Source: Colwellia sp. (GTDB lineage: Bacteria > Pseudomonadota > Gammaproteobacteria > Enterobacterales > Alteromonadaceae). From it: DNA of 49,198 nucleotides. Numbering within the stretch: the first letter of the stretch is position 1; the number at the start of each line of letters is the position of its first letter. This document shows, one piece after another, positions 1 to 10,100 of the stretch. The notes beneath the pieces are model-generated. The model made no database searches, was not told the DNA's origin, and saw only the letters and a list, made by a program, of their open reading frames with translations. The position numbers were made by a program, and so were the translations under genes. The stretch covers positions 1 through 49,198 of the forward strand of contig JAPHTO010000103.1 in the NCBI GenBank assembly GCA_026196955.1. The letters run 5' to 3'.

Positions 1-140
1 AACTTGCCATTTCCATCAATGACTGGGCCACCAATTTGCTTAGTTTTCAAAAAGCGTAATGATGCTTCCTCCACCGCCATGTCAGCAGTAAATGTCACTG
101 GGTAGTGATTCATATATTCTTGTATTTTTAGAGACTCCAT
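1..140 (-). CDS. CBS domain protein, 3' part outside window
   Basis: The first 46 codons are in the window; the rest lies beyond its left edge. The ATG is at 138-140. The peptide begins MESLKIQEYMNHYPVTF and continues to KQIGGPVIDGNGK. That matches the start of a CBS domain: a short motif before the first helix, then the strand 'GGPVIDGNGK' that usually reads 'lPVvDedGk'. CBS pairs bind adenine nucleotides and gate partner proteins. What it controls cannot be told from this fragment. It is transcribed in the same direction as the 5-oxoprolinase operon, but a strong terminator at 163-204 separates them, so it is probably its own unit. Confidence 0.7.
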   Translation of the reverse strand, partial: MESLKIQEYMNHYPVTFTADMAVEEASLRFLKTKQIGGPVIDGNGK

Positions 141-162
141 CACAGTTCCTTAAGCATTAGAC

Positions 163-204
163 AAAAAAAAGAGCTATCTATACTTTCAATGTAGATAACT
201 CTTT
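163..204 (-). terminator. Rho-independent terminator of the pxp/D-glutamate operon
   Basis: On the minus strand a 13-bp stem (168-180 with 192-204, one mismatch) closes an 11-nt loop and is followed at once by a run of eight T. It lies 62 nt after the stop codon of the D-glutamate cyclase gene, the last gene of the operon. Confidence 0.85.
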
Positions 205-265
205 AGCAAAACACCAATTTTTCATGCATTTATCTAAATTTTTTTTAAATACATAGCAAGGAGCG

Positions 266-1102
266 TTAATAACCAATTAAAGTACGAATTCTTGATATCA
301 AGGCGATACCTTCCGATACCGATAAACCATCTTCTGTTAACTCATTTTTACCCGTTACCCCATCAACGCTGCCTAACTTAGCAATATATTTTAAACTTGT
401 CTCTGGGCAAGCATCGGCTAATAAATCATGCTTGGACCATAAACTTAAAAAAGCTAGCAATCCATAAACGCCCCAATTAGAAACGTCAGCAATAATAAGT
501 TCATCACATTCTGTAACCGAAGGAATGATATTTAGCTTGGCTAAAAAACCTTTAACATTTCCCATACCTATTTCATTGCCCCCATCACCTATAGCGAGTG
601 TTGGGCAACTAGCTTGCGTTATAAAATGATCAAAACAGGCAACACGAGCACTGATGTCTTCGCCACGCATATTGTAATAACAACCATTTTCAGCAAGCCC
701 TGGGGTTTCAATTGAAATAATGGCGTCAGGTTGATAATGCGCTAATGCTTGCTTTGCTTCTGCTAAGCCCTCTTCGGCCAAGCCTGTACTAATAACACAG
801 GTGCGATAATCATGTTGAAATGCATCTGCCATAGACTTACCACATACTAACACGGGTGTTGCGCCTAATACTTCTAACGCGCTATATAAAACCATTGCCC
901 CAACCGGACCGTCTGTTTCAAAGGTGTTAGCCACAGGAAAACCTGTGCCAATTAACACTGTTCCTTTAATATCGCGAAGTACTTTCGCACCGCGTATGCA
1001 ATAACCTGCCATTAACTCTGGCTGTAAGTCCTTCATTCCGCGCAAGTTGCGCTCAACTAACATAGCTTCGATTTGTTTGCTGAGCGCTTGCTCATTAATC
1101 AT
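266..1102 (-). CDS. D-glutamate cyclase C-terminal-like protein (DUF4392 / DGLUCY-type)
   Basis: Related to the C-terminal domain of the mammalian mitochondrial D-glutamate cyclase DGLUCY, which turns D-glutamate into 5-oxo-D-proline. Visible family motifs, numbered from the longer GTG reading frame, are TGFPVANTFETDGPVGA (61-77), GDGGNEIGMGNV (180-191) and SNWGVYGL (216-223). No signal peptide is seen, so it should be cytoplasmic. An in-frame GTG at 1126 has no ribosome site; the ATG at 1102 follows GATGAG by a few nt and is preferred, giving 278 residues. It is the last gene of the operon, directly after pxpC. The other half of animal DGLUCY, DUF1445, is encoded by the first gene of the same operon, so the two domains bracket the 5-oxoprolinase genes. 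The family is clear; activity here is inferred. Confidence 0.85.
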   Translation of the reverse strand: MINEQALSKQIEAMLVERNLRGMKDLQPELMAGYCIRGAKVLRDIKGTVLIGTGFPVANTFETDGPVGAMVLYSALEVLGATPVLVCGKSMADAFQHDYRTCVISTGLAEEGLAEAKQALAHYQPDAIISIETPGLAENGCYYNMRGEDISARVACFDHFITQASCPTLAIGDGGNEIGMGNVKGFLAKLNIIPSVTECDELIIADVSNWGVYGLLAFLSLWSKHDLLADACPETSLKYIAKLGSVDGVTGKNELTEDGLSVSEGIALISRIRTLIGY

Positions 1103-1131
1103 ATTTTTCTCATCTGGTGTTAACACTATTA

Positions 1132-2085
1132 TTAATCACACTTAACCAGTGCCGTTCGATTGAAGCGACTTAGCGCCAAATGATATAAATTATGGGCTTT
1201 ATCCATACTGATGGGCTCAAAATGTACTTTTGCGCCTTGGCTTAACTGTCCCAATTTTGCAGTATCTAATGATATAACAGCGCCAATTTTTGGATAACCA
1301 CCTATAGTTTGCCTATCATTCATTAACACAATAGGCTGACCATCGGCCGGAATTTGTACTGCGCCATGGCAAATCCCTTCTGATAAGATACCATCAATAT
1401 CACATTTAATAGCATGCCCTTCAAGACGATACCCCATGCGGTCAAAACTTTTGCTTACGGTATATTCACTAGAGAAAAAGAGCCGCTGTTGCTGCGATGA
1501 AAAATAATGTTGCTGATAACTTGGTATGGTACGTAACACGAGTTCTTGTTCATAGCTTGGCCAAAAGCACTCAGGTAACAGTAAATTTTGCTTACCCTTT
1601 ATACTAGCACTTTGACAGGCAAGAATATCACCTTGTGCTAACTTATCTCCAGCGAGACCGCCTATTTGCTCACGACAAACGGTTGCTGTGCTGCCAAAGC
1701 TTTCGTTGATAGTAAAGCCACCGACAACTGCAACATAACAACGAACACCCGCACTGGCAAAACCTAGCTCAATAAGATCGCCTGCTTTTACTTTATGGCT
1801 ACGCCATAAGGCTTTAGCTGCACCATTTATAGTTAATGGCATATTAGCACCCGTTATGGCGATAACAGTATCAACTTGAGCAATGAGCGAGAAACCACCT
1901 ATGCTTACTTCAATTGTACTTACATCCAGATCATTGGCGCACAAACGATTTGCCCAATGAAAAGCACTTTTATCTATAGGGCCGCCATTGGTTAAGCCGA
2001 TATTAAAAGCGCCAAAGCGTCCAGCATCTTGAATAAGGCTTAATATGCCAGGGTGTTTTACTAAAAACCCAATTGCTATTGTCAT
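1132..2085 (-). CDS. pxpC: 5-oxoprolinase subunit C (PxpC/KipA, biotin-dependent carboxylase-like)
   Basis: PxpABC hydrolyses 5-oxoproline (pyroglutamate) to L-glutamate using ATP. PxpB and PxpC correspond to the KipI/KipA pair once named as sporulation kinase inhibitor and its antagonist. The 317-residue length is normal. Recognisable stretches are GILSLIQDAGRFG near the N-terminus, VIAITGANMPLTING, and the C-terminal block GAVQIPADGQPIVLMNDRQ with TIGGYPKIGAVI. The start overlaps the end of pxpB by 4 nt, so translation is probably coupled. A cytoplasmic subunit. Confidence 0.93.
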   Translation of the reverse strand: MTIAIGFLVKHPGILSLIQDAGRFGAFNIGLTNGGPIDKSAFHWANRLCANDLDVSTIEVSIGGFSLIAQVDTVIAITGANMPLTINGAAKALWRSHKVKAGDLIELGFASAGVRCYVAVVGGFTINESFGSTATVCREQIGGLAGDKLAQGDILACQSASIKGKQNLLLPECFWPSYEQELVLRTIPSYQQHYFSSQQQRLFFSSEYTVSKSFDRMGYRLEGHAIKCDIDGILSEGICHGAVQIPADGQPIVLMNDRQTIGGYPKIGAVISLDTAKLGQLSQGAKVHFEPISMDKAHNLYHLALSRFNRTALVKCD

Positions 2086-2831
2086 TTCACCTCTCTACCT
2101 TCAACAGATAAAACGCCACCTAAAGCGATAAACTCAGTTTTAGTAATTTCTTTAAACTTAACTTTATCACCCACTTGCACAGGCATCACTGGCTCAGCGC
2201 TCGCATCAAACATATCCATAGGACATAGGCCTATAATATTCCAGCCCCCGGGAGAAACACTTGGATAAACAGCCGTTTGCCTATCAGCAATAGCAACAGC
2301 GCCTTTGGGCACTTTTAAGCGAGGCGAGCTTAATCGAGGCGTGGCAATACGTTTGTCAATCTCACCTAAATAAGCAAACCCCGGCGCAAAGCCAATAGCA
2401 TAAACACGGTATTCTTGGGCTTGATGAATTTCAATGACTTGAGAAATGCTAAGCTCAGCTTGCTTGGCAATGTTGGCTAAGTCGGGGCCAGACTCTGGTG
2501 AATAGTAAACAGGTAATTCAACAACCTTAGCTGTATTAGTTTTTTCAGCAACGAAAGCTTCAGAGCTGTTACTTGAAAAGTTCTTTAATACGGTTCGTAA
2601 TTGACTGCGAACTTGGTGATGATCATTATCCAACAAATTAAACATCACCATAATTGAGGCATATGAAGGCACTAGGTCAATAATAATGTCAGCCATATGC
2701 TGACGAATAAGTTGTTCAGCTTGTTGCACATGAGCTGAAACTTCGGCACTCGCTTGCTCACCAAAATAAATCATAAGCGAATTTTCACCCGCGATGGCAA
2801 TTTTAGCTCTTTCAAGTAGTGATATTGACAT
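2082..2831 (-). CDS. pxpB: 5-oxoprolinase subunit B (PxpB/KipI)
   Basis: The allophanate-hydrolase-subunit-1-like partner of PxpC. It is 249 residues, slightly above the usual 220-240, the excess being a poorly conserved stretch around residues 85-105. Family motifs are GFAPGFAYLG (147-156), TPRLSSPRLKVPKGAVAIAD (164-183) and SPGGWNIIG (193-201). It overlaps pxpC by 4 nt and shares one base with the pxpA stop. Together with PxpA and PxpC it forms the ATP-dependent 5-oxoproline hydrolase. Confidence 0.93.
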   Translation of the reverse strand: MSISLLERAKIAIAGENSLMIYFGEQASAEVSAHVQQAEQLIRQHMADIIIDLVPSYASIMVMFNLLDNDHHQVRSQLRTVLKNFSSNSSEAFVAEKTNTAKVVELPVYYSPESGPDLANIAKQAELSISQVIEIHQAQEYRVYAIGFAPGFAYLGEIDKRIATPRLSSPRLKVPKGAVAIADRQTAVYPSVSPGGWNIIGLCPMDMFDASAEPVMPVQVGDKVKFKEITKTEFIALGGVLSVEGREVK

Positions 2832-3556
2832 TAACCAATTAGCTCCCTGATTGCTTCAATAGCCTGTACACCCTCAATATTGTCACCATGAACACACAAG
2901 CTGTCAGCAGCTAAGTTGAGCGTATTGCCACTAATGGTGGTTACACTGCCATGCTCTTTTAATTGCTTAACTTGGGCAAGCATTTTTTCTCTATTGTGCA
3001 CAGCCCCTTCTTGAGTTCGAGATAATAACTTACCGTCATCGTCATAGCATCTATCGGCAAAAGCCTCACTAAGAATGTCAATATTAAATATTTTCGCTTG
3101 CGCTTTATGCTCATCAATATACGGGGTAGCTTGAAGCATTAATTTGAGTGGTTTATGGTAACTTGAAAGCGCAACGAGTATGGCTTCTCGTACATTGGCT
3201 TTTGCCATCATGTCATTATACAAAGCGCCATGTGGTTTAACATATTCTAACGCTACGCCTAACGATTTTGCCACGCCATCAATGGCTGCTACTTGGTATT
3301 TTACCATGGCGATAATTTCTTCTTGTGAGCAATTTAAAGAACGACGACCAAAACCGACCAGATCAGGATAACCAGGGTGCGCGCCAACACTGACTTGGTG
3401 CTTTTTAGCTAGCTCAAGCGTTTTTTGCATAACTAAGGGATCGCCACCATGAAAGCCACAAGCTATGTTGGCTTGGTCAATATGTGGCATAACTTGCGCA
3501 TCTAATCCCATAGTCCAACAACCAAAGCTTTCACCTAAATCACAATTTAATTTCAT
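2831..3556 (-). CDS. pxpA: 5-oxoprolinase subunit A (PxpA, LamB/YcsF family)
   Basis: The TIM-barrel-like subunit of 5-oxoprolinase, 241 residues. Conserved blocks are CDLGESFG (5-12), NIACGFHGGDP (30-40; the family more often has 'HAGDP'), SVGAHPGYPDLVGFGRR (56-72) and KPHGALYN (107-114). The Asp, Glu and His residues in these blocks line the predicted active site. It is the first of the three pxp genes in the direction of transcription and follows the DUF1445 gene by 65 nt. Confidence 0.95.
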   Translation of the reverse strand: MKLNCDLGESFGCWTMGLDAQVMPHIDQANIACGFHGGDPLVMQKTLELAKKHQVSVGAHPGYPDLVGFGRRSLNCSQEEIIAMVKYQVAAIDGVAKSLGVALEYVKPHGALYNDMMAKANVREAILVALSSYHKPLKLMLQATPYIDEHKAQAKIFNIDILSEAFADRCYDDDGKLLSRTQEGAVHNREKMLAQVKQLKEHGSVTTISGNTLNLAADSLCVHGDNIEGVQAIEAIRELIG

Positions 3557-3621
3557 TTATATTCCTTAAATCAATACCTTCACTAAGCACCTTAACTAGA
3601 CAGAATGAATTGCTATTGTGC

Positions 3622-4434
3622 TTATAAAATTGCCAAGCTTGAGTTACTTATATCGGTCACTAACATTTTTCCTGGACTGTGAGTAATACAAAATGGCGGT
3701 TTTGTTTGTGCTAATACCAATTGTGGTGTTACGCCGCATGCCCAAAACACAGGCACTTCATGTGCTTTTATCGTTACTGCATCGCCATAATCAGGGCTGT
3801 CTATATTCTCAATACCTATATGCTCAGGTGAGCCAAAATGAATTGGTGCACCATGCACGGCAGGAAACCGGCTACAAATTTGAATAGCACGAATAGCATC
3901 TTTTGCTAGCATAGGCCTCATACTCACCACAGTATCACCACTAAAGCGCCCTGCACGTTTACAAGCAATATTTGTGTGATACATAGGTACATTTTTGTTC
4001 TCGGTTATATTTCTAATTTCTAGGCCATCAGCAATAAGCGCTTCTTCAAAGGAAAAAGAGCAACCTAAAATAAAAGTCACTAAATCCTCTCGCCACAAAG
4101 ACTTTATATCGGTTGGCTCTTGCGTGAGGTTACCCTGTTCAAATAAGCGATAGCCGGGCACATCAGTACGAATATCAATATCCTGACCTAACTCAGGTAA
4201 TGTAAAATCGCCAGCATTGGCTGACATAGCGATTAATGGGCAAGGTTTAGGGTTGAGTTGACAAAATTGTAAAAAATCACCTGCCCAATCTTTTGGCAAA
4301 ATGACAACATTTCCTTGTACATACCCTGAAGCATATCCAGACGTGTTGCAGGTAAACTCACCTTGGCGAATTAACTGTCGGAGCTGATACGCATTAACTT
4401 GAGATGAGAGCGTGTTAGCATCACTTGGTGTCAT
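3622..4434 (-). CDS. DUF1445 putative hydro-lyase (YcsI family)
   Basis: A 270-residue member of the YcsI/DUF1445 family, annotated in databases as putative hydro-lyase. Typical features are [20 protein letters not shown] near the N-terminus, [13 protein letters not shown] in the middle, [10 protein letters not shown] and VVSMRPM, and a C-terminal [12 protein letters not shown] block with [14 protein letters not shown]. The start follows a good GGAG site 6 nt upstream. It is the first gene of the operon. In animals this domain is fused to the D-glutamate cyclase domain, whose homologue ends this operon; in Bacillus ycsI sits with pxpA and kipI/kipA. The reaction it catalyses is not settled, but a role in 5-oxoproline/D-glutamate handling fits. 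Confidence 0.9.
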   Translation of the reverse strand: MTPSDANTLSSQVNAYQLRQLIRQGEFTCNTSGYASGYVQGNVVILPKDWAGDFLQFCQLNPKPCPLIAMSANAGDFTLPELGQDIDIRTDVPGYRLFEQGNLTQEPTDIKSLWREDLVTFILGCSFSFEEALIADGLEIRNITENKNVPMYHTNIACKRAGRFSGDTVVSMRPMLAKDAIRAIQICSRFPAVHGAPIHFGSPEHIGIENIDSPDYGDAVTIKAHEVPVFWACGVTPQLVLAQTKPPFCITHSPGKMLVTDISNSSLAIL

Positions 4435-4771
4435 ATATGCTCCATTTGATAAATAATGACTATGCTTTAAATAGCTACACGTACTGCTTAAATATATTTA
4501 AAAGCATGGACTTATCTAGATATTCTTCAGACAGTTTTATTGATTAATTATAGGTTAACAATAAGGCAAGGTCATTAAATATTAAAGGTTAACACGCAAT
4601 CATGAGCAACATGTAAAAGTGGTTGGTGAGTATTGCTTTGTGTTATACGATATATAAAGTCAAATAAAAATAAAGCATTATTATCCATGCCCTTAAGCTG
4701 TTCCTGCAACAAGTGCTAGAATCAGGTCACCTTAATCAGGGCTTAACATTGGTTTTGTAAAGAGAGCTTCA
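4435..4771. promoter_or_regulatory. Divergent promoter region, pxp operon / pyroglutamyl-peptidase-like gene
   Basis: AT-rich 337-nt gap between two divergently read genes. It must hold the promoters of the minus-strand 5-oxoproline operon and of the plus-strand exported peptidase-like gene. I see no convincing operator palindrome and no small gene. The plus-strand gene has an AGAGAG ribosome site a few bases before its ATG. Confidence 0.5.
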
Positions 4772-5920
4772 ATGAAAAAAAATTTACTATTTCTCACTTT
4801 AATACTCATTTCACCTGCAACGATTGCCGCTAAGCTGACGGTTGAAGAATTACGTATAGAAAAAGCTGAAAAAGCGATGCCTGACGTGATGAAAGTGTTT
4901 GATCGCCAGTTATTAAACTTTACAGAGCAATGGCAAAGGGCCGATAAATTTGACCAAGCTAGAGATGCTGTCATTTCTCACGGTGAAAATTTATGGCGTG
5001 ATGCCAAACAACAAATTGCTGAGGCAAATAGTTTCGATGATCGGCCATTGTTTTGGGCAAGACTAAAATTTTCTAAAGCAATACGCACGCTTGATCCTCG
5101 TTTTAAATTATCAGCTGTTGAGCGTGAGAGCTTATTACACTTACTTGAAGAAAGCTCTCGCGGTAGAACCGACTTAACGTACCGTACCAATTCAAACAAG
5201 CGTATATTAATCACTGGTTTTGACCCCTTCTTACTTGATCGTCATATTGATCAGTCTAACCCTTCCGGTGTTGCAGCCATGCTGCTAGATGGTCAAGTTA
5301 TTAGTTATAAAGGTATTACTGCTGAGATAAATACTGTCATGGTTCCTGTTAGATATATTGACTTTGATCAAGGCATTATTGAAGACTTATTAGCGCCCTA
5401 TTACGCGCTCAATAATGTCGATATGATCATCACAATTAGTATGGGACGAAAAGACTTTGATCTTGAACATTTCCCGGGCAAAAGACGTAGTGTTACTTTT
5501 CCTGACAACCTGAATGTCTCCTCTGGTGGAGATAAAACGTCACCGATTATTTCAAAATTGAACAAAGAGCTGTTACCTGGCGCAGAGTTTGTTGAATTTA
5601 GTTTGCCTTATCAAGCAATGCAAAAGGCTAAAGGTGATTATAAGATTAATGATAACCGCAAAGTTGTGACGCTAGCTAAAGCTATGGAGCCCAATTCGTT
5701 GACTGAATTAGCAGGCAAAATTGCAGTATCTGGCTCTGGTGGCGGCTATTTATCGAATGAAATTTCATATCGCAGTATTCGCCTACGTGATCAACTCAAT
5801 TCCTCCATACCCACAGGACATATTCACACACCAAGAATAAAACAATTTGAGCCTGAGATAGAAAAGAAAATAGTTGAGCAAATTAAAGGCATGTTACAAC
5901 AGTCATTAAGTGACATTTAG
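4772..5920 (+). CDS. Exported pyroglutamyl-peptidase I-like protein with Cys-to-Ser active site
   Basis: A 382-residue protein with a clear signal peptide (1-20, cut near ATIAA/K). Residues 145-355 resemble peptidase family C15: ITGFDPF (147-153), NPSG (163-166), GRKDFDLE (225-232, Glu232 aligning with the catalytic Glu), GGGYLSNE (323-330) and GHIHTP (349-354, His352 aligning with the catalytic His). Classical enzymes have 'AGTYVCN' around the nucleophile; here the aligned residue is Ser328. It also carries an N-terminal region of about 125 residues absent from the roughly 215-residue cytoplasmic enzymes. It is divergent to the operon that consumes 5-oxoproline, so periplasmic release or binding of pyroglutamyl peptides is an attractive role. 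Whether Ser328 supports catalysis is unknown. Confidence 0.8.
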   Translation: MKKNLLFLTLILISPATIAAKLTVEELRIEKAEKAMPDVMKVFDRQLLNFTEQWQRADKFDQARDAVISHGENLWRDAKQQIAEANSFDDRPLFWARLKFSKAIRTLDPRFKLSAVERESLLHLLEESSRGRTDLTYRTNSNKRILITGFDPFLLDRHIDQSNPSGVAAMLLDGQVISYKGITAEINTVMVPVRYIDFDQGIIEDLLAPYYALNNVDMIITISMGRKDFDLEHFPGKRRSVTFPDNLNVSSGGDKTSPIISKLNKELLPGAEFVEFSLPYQAMQKAKGDYKINDNRKVVTLAKAMEPNSLTELAGKIAVSGSGGGYLSNEISYRSIRLRDQLNSSIPTGHIHTPRIKQFEPEIEKKIVEQIKGMLQQSLSDI

Positions 5921-5973
5921 TTAGCTTAACCTGCCTATTTTGGCTCATAAGCATAAAAGCGACATTAAAAACA

Positions 5974-5996
5974 AAAACGGTGCTCAGCACCGTTTT
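5974..5996. terminator. Terminator between convergent genes
   Basis: A perfect 10-bp stem (AAAACGGTGC / GCACCGTTTT) with a TCA loop. On the minus strand it is followed by TTTTTGTTTTT-like sequence, a strong tail for the RND operon. The plus-strand tail is weaker but may also serve the peptidase-like gene. Confidence 0.85.
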
Positions 5997-6022
5997 CAAA
6001 TTTATAAACCTTTAAACCCACA

Positions 6023-7093
6023 TTATGGATTTTTCGCCAATAAATTTTCATTAATCCTGACTTTTTGACCATCTTGTAATCGCTCTCCACCACGAACAAT
6101 CACATTATCAGTGAGTGATAATTCACCCGTTACTGAGATCCAATCTCCCACGCCTTGGCCCACTCTTACATTCACTTTATTTGCTTTAGTTTGCGCATCA
6201 ACACTGAGTACGTAGGTTTCATTTTCACGAAGCACTAAGGCATCACGAGGTACTAACAGTGCTTTTTCAGGTTGTTGTTTAGGCAAAGAAACCATCACGG
6301 CACTGCCAGCTAAAAGATCAATATTATTGGCAGTTAACCGCACATCAAAGGTTCTTGATGCCTGAACACCTGCTTTACTCCATGTTCTAATAGGCAGTTG
6401 TAAAAGTTGGTTTTGCCATTTGACCATCACCATGGCATTTTTTTGAAGATAAGGCGCTATATTTATAGGAGCAGCAATTTTAATGTCTAAATTTTTTGTG
6501 TCCACTAATTGTACTAACGGCCTAGCAATAGAAATTAGCTCCCCAACATTAGCAAATCGCTCACTAACATGACCACTAAAAGGAGCGACAACACGTGTCT
6601 TTTCTAATGCTAATTTCGTTTGCTCAACTTCAGCTTTTAATGCCACAACCTTATTGATCGCAATGGTTAAGTCTTTATTGGTACGTTCGTATTCACTTAA
6701 CGCCGAGTTATTCTTTTCTCTTAGCTTACCAATGCGTTTTTTCTGACTAGTAAAGTAGTCTACATCCGCTTGATACTGCTTTATTTGTGCTTGTTGTTGG
6801 GCTAATTGCAAGGTTAAATGTCTATCATCAAGCTGTGCTAATAATTGACCTTTTTCTACCTCTGAGCCAACATCCTCTATCCACAACAACTGCCCTGTTT
6901 GCTCAGCTGATATTGGCGCATTCATTCGACTGATCACATTAGCAGGCAACCAAATACTTGGCTTTACTTCCTGCTCTTTAACCATTTCGACACTAACCAG
7001 CTGTGCTGGCTGCTCAGCAAGCGCCCAAAAACTTATTGTTGAGCATGTGATAACACTCAGTGCTACTAACTGTTTTTTAATCTGTTTAATCAT
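6023..7093 (-). CDS. RND efflux periplasmic adaptor (membrane fusion protein)
   Basis: A 356-residue HlyD/AcrA-type adaptor. It has a signal peptide (about 1-26, ending ALA/EQ), a first lipoyl half (SAEQTGQLLWIEDVGSEVEKG), a coiled-coil hairpin rich in Gln, Lys and Glu (about 95-160), a second lipoyl half (VVAPFSGHVSERFANVGELI) and a beta-barrel/proximal domain. There is no lipobox, so it is probably anchored only by its partners. It is encoded 33 nt downstream of the permease and must work with it. No outer-membrane factor gene is nearby, so the pump probably borrows a TolC-like channel encoded elsewhere. Substrate cannot be told. Confidence 0.93.
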   Translation of the reverse strand: MIKQIKKQLVALSVITCSTISFWALAEQPAQLVSVEMVKEQEVKPSIWLPANVISRMNAPISAEQTGQLLWIEDVGSEVEKGQLLAQLDDRHLTLQLAQQQAQIKQYQADVDYFTSQKKRIGKLREKNNSALSEYERTNKDLTIAINKVVALKAEVEQTKLALEKTRVVAPFSGHVSERFANVGELISIARPLVQLVDTKNLDIKIAAPINIAPYLQKNAMVMVKWQNQLLQLPIRTWSKAGVQASRTFDVRLTANNIDLLAGSAVMVSLPKQQPEKALLVPRDALVLRENETYVLSVDAQTKANKVNVRVGQGVGDWISVTGELSLTDNVIVRGGERLQDGQKVRINENLLAKNP

Positions 7094-7126
7094 AATAATT
7101 CCCTAATAAACTTAATAAGCGCTTGG

Positions 7127-10100
7127 CTAAAGCTTCACTCTAACCGTTGGCAATTGGTGTAATGGCGCAGCTAAACTTGGCTCTGAACGCTTACTGTTAA
7201 TAAAATCTTTTTTGGCAAGCCTCAGCAAACAAGGCAGTAACACTATGGTGAACAAGGTACTAAATGCTAACCCTCCAACAATAACAGCTGCCAAGCCACG
7301 GTAAATAACACTACCTGCACCAGGCATTAATAACAGAGGTAACATGCCGAAGAAGCTCGTGGCAGTACTCATAAAAATGGGGCGCAAACGCAAGCCTAAT
7401 GCCTGCTCTATTGCTTGTGATCTTGCTAATCCTTGTTGTTGACCAAGGCGAGTTTGATGTACCAGTAAAATGGCATTATTCACTACTAAGCCCAGCAAAA
7501 TAATAAAACCTATCATGGTCAGTAAATCGAGAGGCTGAAAGACGATCAAATTAAGCAGTTGTAGCGCTAGTATGCCGCCTACGGTAGCAAGCGGAATGGT
7601 GATCACGACGAGCAAACTGTCTTTTACTGAGCGAAACAATGCCGCCATCAATAAAAACAGAACGATCAAAGCAAATGCAAAGTTCTCGCTCATCACTTTT
7701 ATCGCCTTGGCGAGTTGATCGGCACTGCCACCATATAAAATACTGCCATCATCAGGCATTATTTCACGTAATTTAGGCTCTACTTCAGTTTGTAATATGG
7801 CAATCGTTTCTTCTAGCGACCAACCTTGGGGCGGATTGATATTTAAACTTATCGTGCGATTACCATCAATTCTTGTTAAACGACTAGGCCCAACGGTGCG
7901 GTTGATTTCAACGAAGTTTGATAACTGCGTTAGTTGATTAATCCCTGTATTACTATTGCCCACTATTAAGGGGACATCGGCAAGATTATCGGGATCATTC
8001 CACCCTTCTGCGCGTAAAATCATATCTAAGCGCTTGCTGCCATTAAAGTACTCACCAACAAATAAACCATCCCCTAAGGTTCTCACCACACGACCTAAAT
8101 CACGACGATTCCAGCCTTGTTCGATGATATTACGATCATTAGGTGTTAACCGTATTTCTGGCTCTGCCATTTCTAAGCCGGGGTTTGCGTTAACATTGGC
8201 GCCCTCAATAGCCTCTGTTACCCAAGTCATCCCTTGACGTGCAACCTTCTGCAAAGCCCTAGTATCTTTTGATTGCAAATGCAGTTGTACTTGCCTGCCA
8301 CCACCAAAACCACCAAATAAATTACCTTGACGAGCAAAAGCACGCGTATCAGGTAAGTCCACTAAAATTTCATTGCTGACAATATCTAATAGCTCATCAA
8401 CACGTGATTGATCTTTTACTCTTACGCCCAAACTTCCCCCAAAAGGACCACTAAATAAATAGTAGTTTTTCAGTGCCGGCTCCTTAGTTCCATCCATGTA
8501 AGGTTTTAACCGAGCAACTATTGGTTTTATCACTTCTTGTTCAATGGTGTTGATATTAGCGCCCGGAGGAAACTGCAAATTAGCATCTATAGCATCACGT
8601 TTGACAGGCGGTAAGTAATCCAGTTTTGGCATGGCAATAACCGTGATAACAATAGGCAGGATCAACAGACTTCCTGCTAGTGATAAACGCTTAAATCGGC
8701 TATTGGTGATCTTCATGACAAACCTTGTGATACGTTGCCAAACTTTCTCATTTGGATCAGCGATAAGCGTTTTACCATTCTCTTGTTGTTTTAAGAAGTG
8801 TTTAGCCAGCACAGGTAAAAGCACAACCGCGACAATAAGTGATACTGAAACGGCAATGGCGATAGTCAGTGCTAAATCACCAAATAATTGCCCCTCAATA
8901 TCTTTTAAGAAAAATACTGGTAAGAAAATAGCAACCGTTGTTGCCGTTGAAGCAAGCAGCGCTCCCCATACTTGCTCTGCACCCTGCGCGGCACTTTTAT
9001 GTTCATCTAATCCTTTATCTCGCATGCGCAAAATGTTTTCTAGCACAACAATGGCCGCATCTAATACCATACCCACGGCAAAAGCTAAGCCCGCTAAAGA
9101 AATAACATTTAACGAGCGCCCTGTTATTTCTAAAACAATAAAGGTGCTTAGTAAACTAACGGGGATGGCCGTGGCAATAATTAATGTTGCTCGCATTCGG
9201 CGGATAAAAAACCACAACACAGATAAAGATAAAATAATACCAGCGAATAAATTACTCGTGACTAAGTTGATCGCGCGATAGATAAACACCGAAGCATCGA
9301 AGGATTGCACCATCACTAATTTTTTATCGTACAATAGATCTTTATTAAGCTTTTCAACCTCAGCTTTTACGCGATTTAATGTTGCTAAAACATTAGCGCC
9401 ATTCGCTCTGTCTATACGCATCGAAAATGCAGGATTACCATTTTGTACCGCGAGGTTTTGCCTATCATTTCGTTTAACTTCAACCGTGGCGATATCGCTC
9501 AAGCGAATATTACGACCATTGCGTGATGCCAACATGAGTTGAGAGAGCTCTTCTATCTGGTACTTTCCATTATATCGTAGGGTATATTGACGCCTACCTA
9601 CATCAACAAAACCGCCAGAAACATCATCGGTTGCTGCAACAAGCGAAATTAAATCCGTTATTTTAATTCCATACTCGGCCGCTTTGTTTGGATCGTAGCG
9701 AATTTGCAACTGCTCACGATTTTGTTGCGTAAAGGTTTGTACGCTAGACACGCCTTCAATCGCTTCAATTCGTGGGCGAATAGTATCATTGGTAAAATCC
9801 ATATAATCGGCAATATCTTTATCATTACCCGGCAGTGCTTGTAAGAAAAACCACGTTAATGCGGGGGTGTTACCGCCAAAGCCTCCCAACATTATCCGTG
9901 GAGGTCGAGCATCTCTGGGTAAGTTAGCAACTCTAGTCATCCTTGAAATGACTTCAATCAGGGTTTGTTCCATATTGGTATCAACACCAAACTCTAAATT
10001 GATAAAAGCCGCCCCTCTATTGGCAAAAGCATTCATTGAAGTTAATCCCGGAATACCTCGCAATACTTGCTCTTGTGGCTCAATAATTTCAGACTCTATT

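Noticed and set aside
8631..9281. 216-residue plus-strand frame inside the RND permease gene
   Set aside because: Antisense to a conserved transporter; composition is that of a shadow frame and no ribosome site precedes it.
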